Below are positions 17,179 through 26,716 of a stretch of DNA of 64,000 nt, piece after piece (position 1 is the stretch's first letter; each line of letters starts with the position of its first letter). Under the pieces are notes generated by a model. That model searched no databases and was not told the DNA's origin. It saw nothing but the letters and a program-made list of their open reading frames with translations. The position numbers were made by a program, and so were the translations under genes. Source of the stretch: Glycomyces paridis (GTDB lineage: Bacteria; Actinomycetota; Actinomycetes; Mycobacteriales; Micromonosporaceae); the NCBI RefSeq assembly GCF_004912155.1, contig NZ_STGX01000001.1, positions 210,661 to 274,660 on the forward strand. Reading direction: 5' to 3'.

Positions 17179-17390
17179 AAGCCGACGGACCGCACGTTGG
17201 AGGCGACGACCTCGACGTAAGCGATCTTCTCGACGGGGATGTACACCTGCCGGCCCTTGTCGTCTTCGAGTCGCAGGACCCCGCCGCTCTCGACGGCCTG
17301 TTCGATCGTCTCGGACAGGTCCTTCGGCGACAGCTTGCTCTCCAACACCAGTTCGCGTGGGGCGTACTGGACACCGATCTTGACCTCCAC
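17163..17390 (-). CDS. DUF3107 small conserved protein
   Basis: A 75-residue protein, MEVKIGVQYAPRELVLES at the start and VASNVRSVGFTVDA at the end, matching the short actinobacterial DUF3107 family in length and sequence. It is probably a beta-rich cytoplasmic protein; function unknown. It has a GAGGAGG-like ribosome site just upstream of the ATG (GGAGGGCCCGTGG region on the minus strand). As in mycobacteria it neighbours a TetR regulator and the DUF3152/moeZ genes. An 18-bp copy of its 3' end lies just downstream. Confidence 0.9.
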   Translation of the reverse strand: MEVKIGVQYAPRELVLESKLSPKDLSETIEQAVESGGVLRLEDDKGRQVYIPVEKIAYVEVVASNVRSVGFTVDA

Positions 17391-17502
17391 GGGCCCTCCT
17401 CAATCGAAATGCTCTGACGGCTAGACGAGAGCAAGACTACTCGCGGCGACCACCCCGCACCGGGACGGCGCAGTGCGCCGAGAGCGAACGGCCGAGCCTC
17501 CG

Positions 17503-18129
17503 CTATGCGTGCTCGGGTTCGCCCTCTCGCGGGAAGTGCGAGATGCCGCGCCAGGCGAGGCTGCTCATGAGCTGCACGGCCTCGTCCTTGGGGATCACGC
17601 GGCCCGAGGCGATCCACTTCCGGGCCGCGACCTCGGCGGCGCCGACCAGGCCGGTGGCGAGGAGTTCGGCGCGGGCCTTGTCGACGTGGGCGTCGGCCAT
17701 GATCGTGTCGGCCATCGCCGCCACGCAGTCGGCCTCCATGCGCATGACCCGCTCGGCGACCTCGGGGTCGTTGCGCTGGTCGGACTCGAATACCAGCCGG
17801 AACGCCTCGCCCTGCGCGTCCACGAAGTCGAAGTAGGCCCGCATCGCGCGGTTGACCCGCTCCTTGTTGTCCTCAGTAGACTCTATGGCGTCGCGCACCT
17901 GCCCGACCAGCTCGGCGGCCCGGCCGTCCAGCAGCGCCAGGTAGAGTTCCAGCTTCGACGTGAAGTGCTGGTAGAGCACGGGTTTGGAGACGCCCGCGTT
18001 CTCGGCGATGTCGTCCATGGAGGTGTTGTGGTAGCCCTTGGAGACGAAGACGCTCTGCGCGGCCTGAAGCAGCTGCGCCCGGCGCTCGCTCCTGGGCAGT
18101 CGGACCCGGCCCTCACCAGCGCTGTTCAC
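17503..18129 (-). CDS. TetR family transcriptional regulator
   Basis: A 208-residue regulator. The N-terminal helix-turn-helix reads LLQAAQSVFVSKGYHNTSMD then ENAGVSKPVLYQHF, typical TetR. The all-helical C-terminal ligand domain starts near residue 75. GTG at 18129 is preferred because AGGAGAGG lies 6-7 nt upstream on the minus strand; the in-frame extension to 18627 runs into non-coding sequence. It is the orthologue, by order, of the TetR gene that sits beside DUF3107 in mycobacteria. Target genes are not evident; a GTCGC/GCGAC inverted repeat at 18168-18185 upstream could be its own operator. Confidence 0.92.
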   Translation of the reverse strand: MNSAGEGRVRLPRSERRAQLLQAAQSVFVSKGYHNTSMDDIAENAGVSKPVLYQHFTSKLELYLALLDGRAAELVGQVRDAIESTEDNKERVNRAMRAYFDFVDAQGEAFRLVFESDQRNDPEVAERVMRMEADCVAAMADTIMADAHVDKARAELLATGLVGAAEVAARKWIASGRVIPKDEAVQLMSSLAWRGISHFPREGEPEHA

Positions 18130-18305
18130 TCCGGCACCTCTCCTCGCCTCATGTCGCCCATCCGTCAGTCGCGACGTCTTGCGACCTGAATGAAGTTTAC
18201 GGAAACCTGGATACAGTCTCCCAGCGTACGGGGGCGACAAACGCGGGTTCGAGTCACTGGGCGCGCCACGGTACCTTGAGGGCGGGAATATGAAGGAGTT
18301 GTCTA

Positions 18306-20330
18306 GTGGTGTATGACCAGAACCGACCGGATGAGCCGCAGCGTCCGACCGGGGAGGAACGGCCCGCACGCAGGCGTATCGGCAGGTCTTGGGGCCCGCC
18401 CGCCGACGATGCTCCCGACGCCGCCGAGGAGGCCCGCCAAGGCGCGGGGCAGCCGCCCGAGCAGTACCGGTTCGACCCGGACCGCGGGAGGCGCCACCGC
18501 TACAGCGAGGACCCGACCGGGCAGGTCCCGAACGTCGAGATCGCCGAGACCGGGCCGATGGTCCCCGCCACCCGCCGCCCCTCGCCGGGCGAGCAGTTCG
18601 AGCCGATGCCGGCCGTGCCGCAGACACCCCAAGGCCCCCAAGGATTCCAAGGCGACCCTGCGGCGCAGGCGCAGTCCCAGCCGCAGTTGCAGTCGCCGTT
18701 CGCGCCGCCAGGCGTGAACCAAGGGCAGAGTGCGCCGCCAGGCGTGAACCAAGGGCAGAGTGCGCCGCCAGGCGCGAACCAGGGGCAGAGTGCGCCGCCG
18801 GCTGTGAACCCGGGGCACGGCGCCCCTCCCGGCGCCCCGCAGGAGTTCGGCGTTCCCGGCCCGAACCGCGAGTTCGCCGCCCCCGACCAGCACTTCAGTG
18901 CACCGCCCGTCCCGAACCAGGAGTACAGCGCCCCTCCCGTGCCGAACCAGGACTTCACCCCGCAGCCGCCCCAGGAGTTCGGCGTCCAGCCCGGCATGAA
19001 CCAGAGCTTCGCGCCGCCGCCCGCGCCGAACCGCGGGTTCAACGGGACGCCCGTTGCGAACCAGGGCTTCCAGCCGCCGGTCCCGCCCCAGCAGGACTTC
19101 GGCGTGCCGCAGCAGCACCCCGGCTACAGCGCCCCGCCGATGCCCGGCGACTACCCGGTCCCGCCGCAGGGCCTCCGGCAGCCGGGCCCGAACCAGGAGT
19201 TCGCCCCGCCCGGACGCGCCCCCGAGTACAGCCCCCAGCCGGTCAGCGCCCCGCCGCAGGCCGACGCGGGCCCGAGCGCGCCCCCGCTGAACGCCGCCGC
19301 GTTCGCGCCGCCGCCGGTCCAGGAGCCGAGCGCGCCCCCGGCCCTCCGCGAATCGCCCCAGACCCAGGCGCCCTCCGCGCCCGACCGGCCCCAGCACACC
19401 GGCCCCATCGAGATCCCGCAGCCGCCGGTCCAGCAGACCCCGAGCGTGCCCGCCGCGCCGACGCCGCAGACCCCGGTCCCCGTCGCCGAGCAGCAGACCG
19501 ACCAGTTCCCGATCGTCCAGCAGCCGCCGGTCACCGAGTTCTCGCCCGCCGCGGTCCCCAGCCCGCCCGTCACCGAGCAGGCCCCGCTGCGCACGCCCCC
19601 GGCCAACCGCCCGCCGATCGCCGAGCCCACCCCGCCGGCCTCGGTGGAGAAGAGCGGCCACCTGCCGAGCCCGGCCGTCCCCGACGACCCCGAGCCCGAA
19701 CGCCTGGTCGACGCCGTCCGCCAGGTCCCCGGCGTCCGCGACGCCTTCCACGTGACCGGCCCCGACGGCGCCTCCAGCCTGCGGCTCGAACTCGAAGAGG
19801 GCGTCGACCCCGACGAGGTCCACCAGATCGTCTCGCGCGTCGTCGCCGAGCAGCGCGCCGTCGAACCCGGCCCGCAGTCCGCCGACGAGCCCGGCGACGA
19901 GGTCCACGCCCGCATCGAGGCCCCCGCCGCGGAGGTCGAGGTCGCCACCCTCGGGCCGATCGAGCTGCGCCGCGTCGAGATCGAGTCCGCGGGCCTGGAA
20001 GCCGAAGTGTGCGTGACCCTCGGGCTCGGCGGCGCCGAGTCCACCGGGAAGGTCGCCGTGCCGCCGATCGACTGGCACATCCAGCACGCCGCCGCGGCCG
20101 CCACGGTCGAGGCCCTGCGTCCCCGCCTGGGCGCCAGCGACATCCGCGTCGAGGTCGAGCACGCCTCGATCGTCCCCACCGGGCCGGTCAAGACCGCCGT
20201 GGTCGTCATCCTCTGGCTCGACGGCCAGTCCGTGCGCCGCCTCTCCGGCGCCGCCGTGGTCACCGCCGAGCGGTCCCGGGCGGTGGTTTCGGCTACATTG
20301 GGCGCGCTCGCCGCCGAGGTGTCACACTAG
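18306..20330 (+). CDS. Large proline/glutamine-rich protein with conserved C-terminal domain
   Basis: A 674-residue protein. About residues 1-460 are low-complexity and disordered, rich in P, Q, A and N, with many motifs of the form APP-x-x-N-Q. Four near-identical 10-residue units lie at about residues 133-172 (DNA repeat 18702-18821). The C-terminal ~200 residues are ordered and acidic, beginning ERLVDAVRQVPGVRDAF, and may form two small alpha-beta domains of a kind recurrent in actinobacterial hypotheticals. No signal peptide or TM helix is seen. GTG 18306 has AAGGAG 7 nt upstream. It lies between the TetR gene and the hydrolase/DUF3152/moeZ genes. Function unknown; a scaffold or polymerising role would be speculation. 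Confidence 0.75.
   Translation: MVYDQNRPDEPQRPTGEERPARRRIGRSWGPPADDAPDAAEEARQGAGQPPEQYRFDPDRGRRHRYSEDPTGQVPNVEIAETGPMVPATRRPSPGEQFEPMPAVPQTPQGPQGFQGDPAAQAQSQPQLQSPFAPPGVNQGQSAPPGVNQGQSAPPGANQGQSAPPAVNPGHGAPPGAPQEFGVPGPNREFAAPDQHFSAPPVPNQEYSAPPVPNQDFTPQPPQEFGVQPGMNQSFAPPPAPNRGFNGTPVANQGFQPPVPPQQDFGVPQQHPGYSAPPMPGDYPVPPQGLRQPGPNQEFAPPGRAPEYSPQPVSAPPQADAGPSAPPLNAAAFAPPPVQEPSAPPALRESPQTQAPSAPDRPQHTGPIEIPQPPVQQTPSVPAAPTPQTPVPVAEQQTDQFPIVQQPPVTEFSPAAVPSPPVTEQAPLRTPPANRPPIAEPTPPASVEKSGHLPSPAVPDDPEPERLVDAVRQVPGVRDAFHVTGPDGASSLRLELEEGVDPDEVHQIVSRVVAEQRAVEPGPQSADEPGDEVHARIEAPAAEVEVATLGPIELRRVEIESAGLEAEVCVTLGLGGAESTGKVAVPPIDWHIQHAAAAATVEALRPRLGASDIRVEVEHASIVPTGPVKTAVVVILWLDGQSVRRLSGAAVVTAERSRAVVSATLGALAAEVSH
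18702..18821 (+). repeat. Four tandem 30-bp repeats in coding sequence
   Basis: Units at 18702, 18732, 18762 and 18792. Units 1 and 2 are identical, unit 3 differs by two bases, and unit 4 is more diverged. Each encodes APPGVNQGQS or a close variant. Exact nucleotide identity of units 1 and 2 implies recent slippage or recombination, so copy number probably varies between strains. Confidence 0.9.
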
Positions 20331-20335
20331 CTCCC

Positions 20336-21325
20336 ATGAAACGGGCGCGGCTGGTGGACGCCGGCGGGATTCGCAATCCCCGCCGCCCGCACCCGCCGTG
20401 GCCCGGCATCGAGCACCGGCTCAGCCGCCGCCGCCTCTTCATCAGGCACACCCCGGCCACCGCGCCGGGCGCCGAGCCCGCCGTGTTCGTCCACGGGCTC
20501 GGCGGCTCGGCCCAGAACTGGACCGACCTCGCCGACGCCCTCGCCGACCGCGTCGCCGCCGACGCGATCGACCTGCCCGGCTTCGGCCACTCGGCCCCCG
20601 CCCCGCGCGTCACGATCCCCTTGCTCGCGCAGGACGTCGCCGCCTGGATCACCGAGTCCGGCCGCGGCCCCGTCCACCTCGCGGGCCACTCGCTCGGCGG
20701 CGCGGTCTCGGTCTACCTCGCCGCGACCCGCCCGAACCTCGTCCGCACCCTCACCCTCGTCTCCCCGGCGATGCCCTTCGCGAACCCGCGCCGCTCCCAC
20801 CAGTCGCGCTACCTGCCGATGCTCGCCGTCCCGAACATGGCCTGGTTCGCCGACCGGCAGATGCGCTCGCGCACCCCCGAACAGGTCGTGGACGACATCA
20901 TCCTCGGCACCTGGGCCGACCCCCGGCTCATGCACCCGCAGCGGCGCCGCGAGGCGATCGCCGAGGCCAGGCGCCGCCTCGCCACCCCTTGGAACAACCG
21001 CGCGTACATCCAGACCTACCGCGGCCTCATGGCCTCCTTCTTCCAGGCGTTCGTGCCCGGCACGCACTCGCTGTGGCGCCTCGCCGAGGAGATCGAATGC
21101 CCGACGCTCGTCGTGTGGGGCAAGCAGGACCGGGTCATCGACGTGCGCCAAGCGCCGCCGACCGCGCTGGCGATCCCCGACTCGCGGCTGCTGATCCTCG
21201 ACGAGACGGGGCACGTGGCGATGATGGAGCGCCCGCAGGCGGTGGCGCGGGCGATGGCGGCGATGTTCGACGAGGTGCGCGCGGACCGGTCCGACGACGC
21301 GAGGGACGCCTTGTCCGCAATGTGA
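20336..21325 (+). CDS. Alpha/beta hydrolase
   Basis: A 329-residue cytoplasmic alpha/beta-hydrolase. The oxyanion region is VFVHGLGGSAQNW, and the nucleophile elbow is GHSLGG (Ser119). The acid is probably Asp in WGKQDRVID, and the catalytic His lies in DETGHVAMMERP. A helical cap lies between about residues 145 and 245. The start at ATG 20336 comes 5 nt after the previous stop. It resembles esterases and lipases of broad specificity; the natural substrate is unknown. It lies upstream of the DUF3152 gene, and the pair may be co-expressed, though that gene has its own -10-like box. Confidence 0.9.
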   Translation: MKRARLVDAGGIRNPRRPHPPWPGIEHRLSRRRLFIRHTPATAPGAEPAVFVHGLGGSAQNWTDLADALADRVAADAIDLPGFGHSAPAPRVTIPLLAQDVAAWITESGRGPVHLAGHSLGGAVSVYLAATRPNLVRTLTLVSPAMPFANPRRSHQSRYLPMLAVPNMAWFADRQMRSRTPEQVVDDIILGTWADPRLMHPQRRREAIAEARRRLATPWNNRAYIQTYRGLMASFFQAFVPGTHSLWRLAEEIECPTLVVWGKQDRVIDVRQAPPTALAIPDSRLLILDETGHVAMMERPQAVARAMAAMFDEVRADRSDDARDALSAM

Positions 21326-21394
21326 ACTCGAACCGTGCCACACAATGTTCAGGGGTCGGCCTGCCGGTGCTCCAGCTGTCTTAGACTCGCCGGT

Positions 21395-22234
21395 GTGACC
21401 GAGGGACGGCTGGAACGCAACCGCAGGCTCCGCAGGAGGCGCCGCTTCGTGTTCCTCGCGATCCTGGTCGTGATGGCCGGCGCCGGCCTCTACTTCGCGG
21501 TGGGCGCCACCGACACCGAGAAGCCGCAGGCCCTCGACGACGACCAGCCGGTCGCCCCCGAGACCGTCGCGGCGCCCTCGCCCTCCGACGTCGTCCCCTC
21601 GCCCGAACCCGAGGAGGTCGTGCCGCCCCTGTACTTCTCGGGCACCGGCACCTGGACCTACGCCGACCCGGCCGACACGGGCGTGTTCGGCGCGTCGGGG
21701 GAACTGCTCAAGTACGACATCGCCGTCGAGAACGGCCTGGAGATCGACGTCGCGGGGTTCAGCGAGTTCGTGCACGAGACACTGGAGGACCCGCGGTCGT
21801 GGACGGCGGGCGGCGCGTGGCGCTTCCAGCAGGTCGGCGAGGGCGGCTCGGCCGACTTCACCGTCTACCTCGCCAGCCCCGAGCAGCGCTCGTACCTGTG
21901 CGGCTCGCAGAACACGACGGTCTCGTGCCGCAACGGCGACAGCGTCGTCATCAACTCGGCGCGCTGGCTCACCGGCGTCGAGCACTGGGACGGCACCCTC
22001 GACACCTACCGGCAGTACGCGGTGAACCACGAGGTCGGCCACCGGCTCGGCCACGGCCACGAGGTCTGCCCCGCCGACGGCGAGCTCTCGCCGGTGATGG
22101 CCCAGCAGACCTACCAGCTCGCCGGGTGCGTCGGGAACTCCTGGCCGTTCCCCGACGGCGAGACGTACGTGTCCGGCCCGGTCGGCGACTACAACGGGCC
22201 CGACCTCCCGCCGGACGACTTCGTCGACCGCTGA
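21395..22234 (+). CDS. DUF3152 membrane-anchored zincin-like metallopeptidase
   Basis: A 279-residue protein with a short basic N terminus, one TM anchor (FVFLAILVVMAGAGLYFAV), a proline/acid linker and an extracytoplasmic catalytic domain. The zinc motif is complete, HEVGHRLGHGH from His212, of the HExxHxxGxxH form. Two Cys pairs could form disulfides outside the membrane. GTG 21395 follows a TAGACT -10-like box (21372-21377) closely, so the leader is short. Orthologues lie next to moeZ/moeB and the TetR gene in mycobacteria, as here. Substrate unknown. Confidence 0.9.
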   Translation: MTEGRLERNRRLRRRRRFVFLAILVVMAGAGLYFAVGATDTEKPQALDDDQPVAPETVAAPSPSDVVPSPEPEEVVPPLYFSGTGTWTYADPADTGVFGASGELLKYDIAVENGLEIDVAGFSEFVHETLEDPRSWTAGGAWRFQQVGEGGSADFTVYLASPEQRSYLCGSQNTTVSCRNGDSVVINSARWLTGVEHWDGTLDTYRQYAVNHEVGHRLGHGHEVCPADGELSPVMAQQTYQLAGCVGNSWPFPDGETYVSGPVGDYNGPDLPPDDFVDR

Positions 22235-22333
22235 CCTCCCAGGGAATGGGACGCGCCGTCCCATCGGCGTGAAGAACCGCACACCGCGCTTCCCGCTGGA
22301 ATATCCACAGCGTGGACATGCATTATTGACGAT

Positions 22334-23512
22334 ATGAGTTTGCCGCCGCTGGTCGAACCAGCCTCCGAGCTGTCGGTCGACGAGGTGCGCCGCTATTCGC
22401 GCCACCTCATCATCCCCGACGTCGCCATGGACGGTCAGAAACGACTCAAGAACGCCAAGGTGCTCTGTGTGGGCGCCGGCGGCCTCGGGTCCCCCGCGCT
22501 CATGTACCTGGCCGCGGCCGGGGTCGGCACGATCGGCATCGCCGAGTTCGACACCGTCGACGAGTCGAACCTCCAGCGCCAGATCATCCACGGCCAGTCC
22601 GACATCGGCCGCCCCAAGTCCGAGTCCGCCGCCGCCTCGATCCGCGAGATCAACCCGTACGTCGAGGTCGTCATCCACAACACGGTGCTCGACAACGACA
22701 ACGTGTTCGAGGTCTTCGAGCCGTACGACCTCATCATCGACGGCACCGACAACTTCGCGACCCGCTATATGGTCAACGACGCGGCCGTCCTCATGGGCAA
22801 GCCGTACGTGTGGGGCTCGATCTACCGCTTCGACGGCCAGGCCAGCGTGTTCTGGGCCGACCAGGGCCCGTGCTACCGCTGCCTCTACCCCGAGCCCCCG
22901 CCGCCGGGCATGGTCCCCAGCTGCGCCGAGGGCGGCGTCCTCGGCGTGCTGTGCGCCTCGATCGGCGCGATCCAGACCACTGAGGCGATCAAGCTGCTCA
23001 CCGGCATCGGCGACCCGCTCGTCGGCTCGCTCATGGTCTACGACGCGCTGGAGATGACCTACCGCAAGATCAAGGTCCGCAAGGACCCGGGCTGCGCGGT
23101 CTGCGGTCCGAACGCCACGATCAAAGAGCTCATCGACTACGAGGAGTTCTGCGGGACGATCACCGACGAGGCCGTCGAGGCCGCGATCGGCTCGACCATC
23201 ACCGCGCGTGAGCTCGAGCAGTGGATCAAGGAGGGCCGCGACATCGACCTCATCGACGTGCGCGAGCCCGCCGAGTACGAGATCGTGCGCATCCCCGGCT
23301 CGCGGCTGATCCCCAAGGGCGACATCGTCTCCGGTGCCGCTCTGGCGGACCTGCCGACCGAGCGCCAGGCCGTGTTCTACTGCAAGGCGGGCGTGCGCTC
23401 GGCCGAGGCACTGGCCGCGGCGAAGGCCGCCGGGCTGAAGAACGCCGTGCACGTCCAGGGCGGCGTGATCGGCTGGATCAACCAGGTCGACCCGAGCCTC
23501 CCGAGCTACTAG
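22334..23512 (+). CDS. moeZ: MoeZ: adenylyltransferase with C-terminal rhodanese domain
   Basis: A 392-residue two-domain protein. The N-terminal E1-like ThiF/MoeB fold has the ATP motif VLCVGAGGLGSPALMYL, the catalytic region SNLQRQIIH, and a zinc site from CYRC and CAVC. The C-terminal rhodanese domain (about residues 290-392) has the active-site loop CKAGVRS (Cys350). Such proteins adenylate and sulfurate the C-terminal GlyGly of small sulfur carriers (MoaD, ThiS, CysO) for molybdopterin, thiamine or cysteine synthesis. A strong terminator follows directly. Confidence 0.96.
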   Translation: MSLPPLVEPASELSVDEVRRYSRHLIIPDVAMDGQKRLKNAKVLCVGAGGLGSPALMYLAAAGVGTIGIAEFDTVDESNLQRQIIHGQSDIGRPKSESAAASIREINPYVEVVIHNTVLDNDNVFEVFEPYDLIIDGTDNFATRYMVNDAAVLMGKPYVWGSIYRFDGQASVFWADQGPCYRCLYPEPPPPGMVPSCAEGGVLGVLCASIGAIQTTEAIKLLTGIGDPLVGSLMVYDALEMTYRKIKVRKDPGCAVCGPNATIKELIDYEEFCGTITDEAVEAAIGSTITARELEQWIKEGRDIDLIDVREPAEYEIVRIPGSRLIPKGDIVSGAALADLPTERQAVFYCKAGVRSAEALAAAKAAGLKNAVHVQGGVIGWINQVDPSLPSY

Positions 23513-23522
23513 TCACCTGCTG

Positions 23523-23556
23523 AAAAGGCGTGCGGCCCTAGGGCTGCACGCCTTTT
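23523..23556 (+). terminator. Strong intrinsic terminator after moeZ
   Basis: Stem AAAAGGCGTGC (23523-23533) with GCACGCCTTTT (23546-23556). The inner part GCCCTAGGGC extends the helix, and the hairpin ends in a T run. It lies 10 nt after the moeZ stop. Confidence 0.88.
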
Positions 23557-23665
23557 CGCATGGTTCGGGTTGCCTGCGTCCCCGATGAGATTTACGACAG
23601 GATCTTTCACCGGATTCCCGCTCTGCGCCGTTGACCGCGAGTGTCGGATTCCTTAGCCTTGCTTG

Positions 23666-24568
23666 ATGATTCGGCAAGCGAGCAACATTCCGGACCGATT
23701 CCGCCCCTCCCGGCGCACCGTGCTCCGCGTCGGCGTCCCCGCGGCGGCCGTCGTGGCGGTCGGCGCGTCCTACGCGGGCGTCGCCGCCTACGCGGACGAA
23801 GGCCTCGGCTCCCTCTTCGGCGAGTCGGCCGAGGAGAAGCGCGGGCGGCTCCAGGCCGAACTCACCGAGCGCCTGGACCAGTACTTGGCGGGCACCGGGA
23901 CGCAGGTGGAGGCCTCGGTCGCCGTCGAGCGCGGCGAGGTGCGCCTCGACTACAACCCCGACCAGACCCACATCACCGCCTCGATCGTCAAGGTCGAGCT
24001 CCTCGCGATGGTCCAGCAGTACTGGGGTTCGGTCGAGGCGATCCCCGCCGACCACCGGGAGCTGCTGGAGCTCATGATGACCGAGTCCGACAACGGCGCG
24101 ACGACGACGCTGTACAACTACCTCGGCGGTGCGGAGGCGCTCGCGGCGGCGCACGAGCGCTTCGGCCTGGAGGACACCACGGTCGACTCGCAGGGCCGCT
24201 GGGGCGTCGGCTGGTCGAGTGCCTCGGACCAGCTGCTGCTGACCGACCTCGCCCTCTTCGAGGGCGTGCTCTCCGCCGAGCAGGTCGACCTCGGCCGCGA
24301 GCTCATGGGCTCGGTGATCGAGGAGCAGGCCTGGGGCGTGTCCGCCGCGGCCACCGAGGAGGAGTCGGTCTGGCTCAAGAACGGCTGGGACGTCGAGTCG
24401 CAGCTCGGCGGCCTGTGGGTCGTCAACTCCGTCGGCGTCCTCGGCGGCGACGGCGACGACCCGGTGACCCTGGCGATCCTCACCAGCGGCGCCGTCGACG
24501 AGACCGAGGGCATCCCGATCGTGGAGGAGATCGCCCGCATCACCCGCGAAGTGGTCGAACTCGACTGA
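23666..24568 (+). CDS. Serine beta-lactamase-like hydrolase (class A fold)
   Basis: A 300-residue exported or membrane-anchored protein with a twin-arginine-like start (PSRRTVLRVGVPAAAVVAV). Class A-type motifs are present: SIVK (nucleophile Ser106), SDN (Ser141-Asn143) and KNG (Lys238) in place of KTG. The omega-loop ExxxN glutamate is not evident, so efficient beta-lactam hydrolysis is doubtful; a penicillin-binding or peptidoglycan-remodelling role is possible. ATG 23666 was chosen (TTG lies just before it). Its terminator is shared with convergent ahcY. Confidence 0.85.
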   Translation: MIRQASNIPDRFRPSRRTVLRVGVPAAAVVAVGASYAGVAAYADEGLGSLFGESAEEKRGRLQAELTERLDQYLAGTGTQVEASVAVERGEVRLDYNPDQTHITASIVKVELLAMVQQYWGSVEAIPADHRELLELMMTESDNGATTTLYNYLGGAEALAAAHERFGLEDTTVDSQGRWGVGWSSASDQLLLTDLALFEGVLSAEQVDLGRELMGSVIEEQAWGVSAAATEEESVWLKNGWDVESQLGGLWVVNSVGVLGGDGDDPVTLAILTSGAVDETEGIPIVEEIARITREVVELD

Positions 24569-24715
24569 CCCGAAGCGGCGCAACGACACCGGCATCCTCC
24601 GGATCGCACCCGCCCCACGACCCGCCCGGCTCGATTGCTCCGCGGTCGAGCCGAGTGGGATCTTCACGGCCTCGTTTGCACGCCACGCGCTCCGCACCGC
24701 TCGCCCGCACGGCGA

Positions 24716-24742
24716 AGGCCCGGTCCCCAGTGGACCGGGCCT
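24716..24742. terminator. Bidirectional hairpin between the hydrolase gene and ahcY
   Basis: Perfect 11-bp stem AGGCCCGGTCC (24716-24726) and GGACCGGGCCT (24732-24742) with a 5-nt loop, between convergent genes. Confidence 0.8.
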
Positions 24743-24761
24743 CGATGCCTACGGGATCTCG

Positions 24762-26225
<1,464 letters not shown>

Positions 26226-26411
26226 GCCTGAAATGCTACGCGCCGCGCCCGGCGGCCCCGCCGAACGGCACCGTGGCAGCCGCCACCGAACCGATCGCCG
26301 CACCGGGCCCGCGACACGCCGAAGCGGCGGCGAAACCGCACGTGAAGGGGCCTGCGACACGGCGTATGGCGAGGCCCACCAAAAAATTCTGGAGACAACC
26401 CGAGTTTCTGC

Positions 26412-26439
26412 TTGACACTGCTGAGGCGGTGGGTAATAT
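26412..26439 (+). promoter_or_regulatory. Near-consensus sigma-70-type promoter
   Basis: TTGACA (26412-26417), a 16-bp spacer, then TAATAT (26434-26439). This is the best match to the housekeeping consensus in the window. It lies 280 nt upstream of the GNAT gene and predicts a transcript starting near 26446. The gap 26226-26411 before it shows nothing else beyond the ahcY promoter. Confidence 0.8.
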
Positions 26440-26445
26440 TGCAGA

Positions 26446-26612
26446 TACGCAGCGTCACGGAGATGAAGCGAACAGTACGGATCCACAGGGTCCCGAACGA
26501 TCACCGTGGCGCCGGGGAATACCAAACCGGGGGGAGTGCCGGGCGGTCTGGGGTGGCCGCCCGGCACATTTATGTCCGCGTCCGACTTCGGTCGGGCGCG
26601 GACATTTCTTCT
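26446..26612 (+). ncRNA. Predicted structured short transcript: small RNA or attenuator leader
   Basis: A region of about 165 nt bounded by a consensus promoter and an intrinsic terminator. It contains two perfect hairpins: an 11-bp stem GTGCCGGGCGG / CCGCCCGGCAC (26536-26546, 26557-26567) and the terminator stem (26572-26605). The 5' part (26446-26535) has short complementary blocks and two CCGGGG copies that could compete with the first stem. It did not match any riboswitch or known RNA family I could recall (SAM, SAH, c-di-AMP, cobalamin, T-box, 6S, 6C were considered). It is either a free-standing sRNA or a regulated leader of the GNAT gene that starts 105 nt after the terminator. Confidence 0.55.
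26572..26612 (+). terminator. Very strong intrinsic terminator with UUCG loop
   Basis: 15-bp stem (one G-U pair): left arm 26572-26586 starts ATGTCCGCG, right arm 26591-26605 ends CGCGGACAT. They are closed by a C(UUCG)G tetraloop and followed by TTCTTCTT. It lies upstream of the GNAT gene rather than after any coding gene. Confidence 0.88.
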
Positions 26613-26716
26613 TCCCTCGCGAACCTCCCGGTGCCGCAGGGCCTCTCGCGGCCCGGCCCGCCGCTCCTCCTAATTCGATTGCGCGCGACGCGCGAGTACG
26701 GGACGGTACAGGGAAC

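Noticed and set aside
18702..18821. Possible CRISPR-like direct repeats
   Set aside because: The units are contiguous without spacers, in frame, and encode a 10-residue peptide repeat.
26226..26411. SAH or SAM riboswitch upstream of ahcY
   Set aside because: A TAGCAT box just before the ahcY start implies a leaderless mRNA, and the region lacks the conserved cores of those riboswitches.
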